This document shows positions 63,038 through 64,000 of a stretch of 64,000 nt of DNA, piece after piece (the first letter of the stretch is position 1; every line of letters starts with the position of its first letter). Below the pieces are notes generated by a model, which made no database searches, had not been told where the DNA came from, and was given only the letters and a program-made list of their open reading frames with translations. The DNA comes from Marinomonas algicola (GTDB taxonomy: Bacteria; Pseudomonadota; Gammaproteobacteria; Pseudomonadales; Marinomonadaceae): contig NZ_CP061941.1 in NCBI RefSeq assembly GCF_014805825.1, positions 1,054,001 to 1,118,000 on the forward strand, written 5' to 3'. The translations under genes and the position numbers were made by a program.

Positions 63038-64000
63038 TTGACTTTATCATTTGTTTTTGAAGTGGCTATGTTAAGCACCAGTGTGATTGGTGTTTTGGTT
63101 GCTGGTTGGATGCTTTGGCGAGCTCGCTTACAAAGAGATCTGCAAGCCTTGTCAGGCTTCGCCATTATGATGGCTGTGTGGTGTTTAGGTCATAGTGCGC
63201 TTTTTCATGGGTTATCGGCTCTGGGGGTTAAATTAATTTTAGCAAACCCTTTGATGCCAACTTTCTTTTTGCATTTTGCTACTGCATTTGTGAAAACAGG
63301 TATTTCATCACCTTTATGGTTGCGGGTGTTATACCAAAGACTGCCTTGGATCTACCTTACTAGTATTGGCGTTGTGCTATTAAGTTGGTTTGTTGGCGCA
63401 GGAGATGTGCGCTCATCGCACACCATGGACGCCTTTTTTATTTTTACAGAAACGGGCTGGTTTAATTTAGCTTATACGGTTTTTATTGGTGTATTGGCCC
63501 ATGCTGTTTTGTTGTATGGATGGCGACGTCATACTGGTAATAAGCGCCGCTCTATTCTGGTTATTTTTGGTGTGGCCGCATGGGGGCTGACCTTAGCGAC
63601 AAGCTTTGTTTTCCCTTACTTTGGTATTGATTGGTTCCCTTATCCAATGCTGCTGTTGCCTTCTTATTTGCTTTTGCTTGTGTACGCCGTTTTAAGGTAC
63701 AAAATTCTATCGGTTAATGCGTTTGCAAATCGTGCCTTACTTTGGTTGGCTATGATGCTGGTGGTTTTATGCGTTATGGCTTTAGCGAGTGTTATCTCTG
63801 GTCAATTTGGCTCGCAAGGGCTGGCGAATGTTCCAGTGTGGCAGTTGTGGTTGTATTCTGTAGTCATTTTGTTAGTGGCTACTTTTACTTATGCTCCTCT
63901 AAATAGGTTGGTGGCTCGCTTAGTCTATCCAGGTTCAAGGTTAACAGAATCTATTTTGGAGTCTTGGTCAAATCTATTGAAGAAAGCGATGACGTGGGAT
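63038..64000 (+). CDS. Multi-TM N-terminal part of a probable sensor histidine kinase (3' end outside window)
   Basis: From TTG 63038, with GAGG nine bases upstream, the frame is open to the last base. The visible 321 residues hold about eight membrane helices in two blocks. VMLSTSVIGVLVAGWMLW-like AMLSTSVIGVLVAG begins it, and YPMLLLPSYLLLLVYAVLRY with ILSVNAFANRALLWLAMMLV follows, then a helical linker (ESILESWSNLLKKAMTWD). This is typical of 7TM-like sensor domains before a HisKA or GGDEF output. The output domain is not seen. Divergent from the oxidase operon, sharing a 198-bp promoter region. Confidence 0.6.
   Translation, partial: MTLSFVFEVAMLSTSVIGVLVAGWMLWRARLQRDLQALSGFAIMMAVWCLGHSALFHGLSALGVKLILANPLMPTFFLHFATAFVKTGISSPLWLRVLYQRLPWIYLTSIGVVLLSWFVGAGDVRSSHTMDAFFIFTETGWFNLAYTVFIGVLAHAVLLYGWRRHTGNKRRSILVIFGVAAWGLTLATSFVFPYFGIDWFPYPMLLLPSYLLLLVYAVLRYKILSVNAFANRALLWLAMMLVVLCVMALASVISGQFGSQGLANVPVWQLWLYSVVILLVATFTYAPLNRLVARLVYPGSRLTESILESWSNLLKKAMTWD

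Overview
The window is a contiguous stretch of a Gram-negative gammaproteobacterial chromosome with low to moderate GC. Gene content and order (lpxB-rnhB-dnaE-accA-tilS; pyrG-eno-ftsB-ispD-ispF-truD-surE-pcm-DUF368-nlpD-rpoS; moaA-moaB-moeA; ilvIH; a cyanide-insensitive type bd oxidase) fit a marine member of the Oceanospirillales. Marinomonas is my best guess, from protein resemblance and gene order only. No rRNA, tRNA or CRISPR array was recognised.

Layout. 1-7.3 kb: housekeeping block for lipid A, RNase HII, replicative polymerase, fatty-acid initiation and tRNA-Ile lysidine synthesis. 7.3-13 kb: accessory region with a small membrane protein, a frameshifted MFS transporter, dapA, a five-unit REP-like hairpin array, a decayed IS110-family transposase, a REP-associated (RAYT/Y1) transposase and a 32-bp tandem repeat in front of a HAD phosphatase. 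13-23 kb: a TetR regulator divergent from a stand-alone FabF-type ketosynthase, small unknowns, an ElaA-type acetyltransferase, a FucP-like sugar symporter, a D-lactate/glycolate-type FAD oxidase, a decayed small gene, a DEAD-box helicase and proB with a strong palindrome upstream. 23.5-33.6 kb: the conserved pyrG-to-rpoS block. 33.6-42.9 kb: a two-TM sensor divergent from serB, a LysR regulator, an orphan degenerate HepT-like protein, molybdenum-cofactor genes, tesB and queG. 43-48 kb: branched-chain amino acid block (ilvIH, ilvY) plus an aminotransferase. 48-54 kb: three membrane-anchored c-di-GMP proteins. 54-64 kb: hrpB, a 2Fe-2S ferredoxin, an AEC permease, a small MscS-like channel, glutaminase, the cioAB-type oxidase operon, and the membrane part of a probable sensor kinase cut by the window end.

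Two places look most worth following. The first is the REP-like array at 10.16-10.53 kb. It has GTAG 5' of each hairpin in four of five units and compensatory changes in the stem, and a RAYT transposase gene lies less than 1 kb away. The second is an unannotated 33-residue single-TM peptide gene (62738-62839, minus) between an FNR/Anr-like site and the bd-oxidase genes. It is a candidate small subunit in addition to the DUF2474-like protein encoded at the other end of the operon.

Hairpins lie between most convergent gene pairs (7.3, 21.8, 33.6, 37.1, 45.6, 50.3 and 60.1 kb), some without U-tracts. All functional calls come from reading the sequence and remembered family features; no database search was run.
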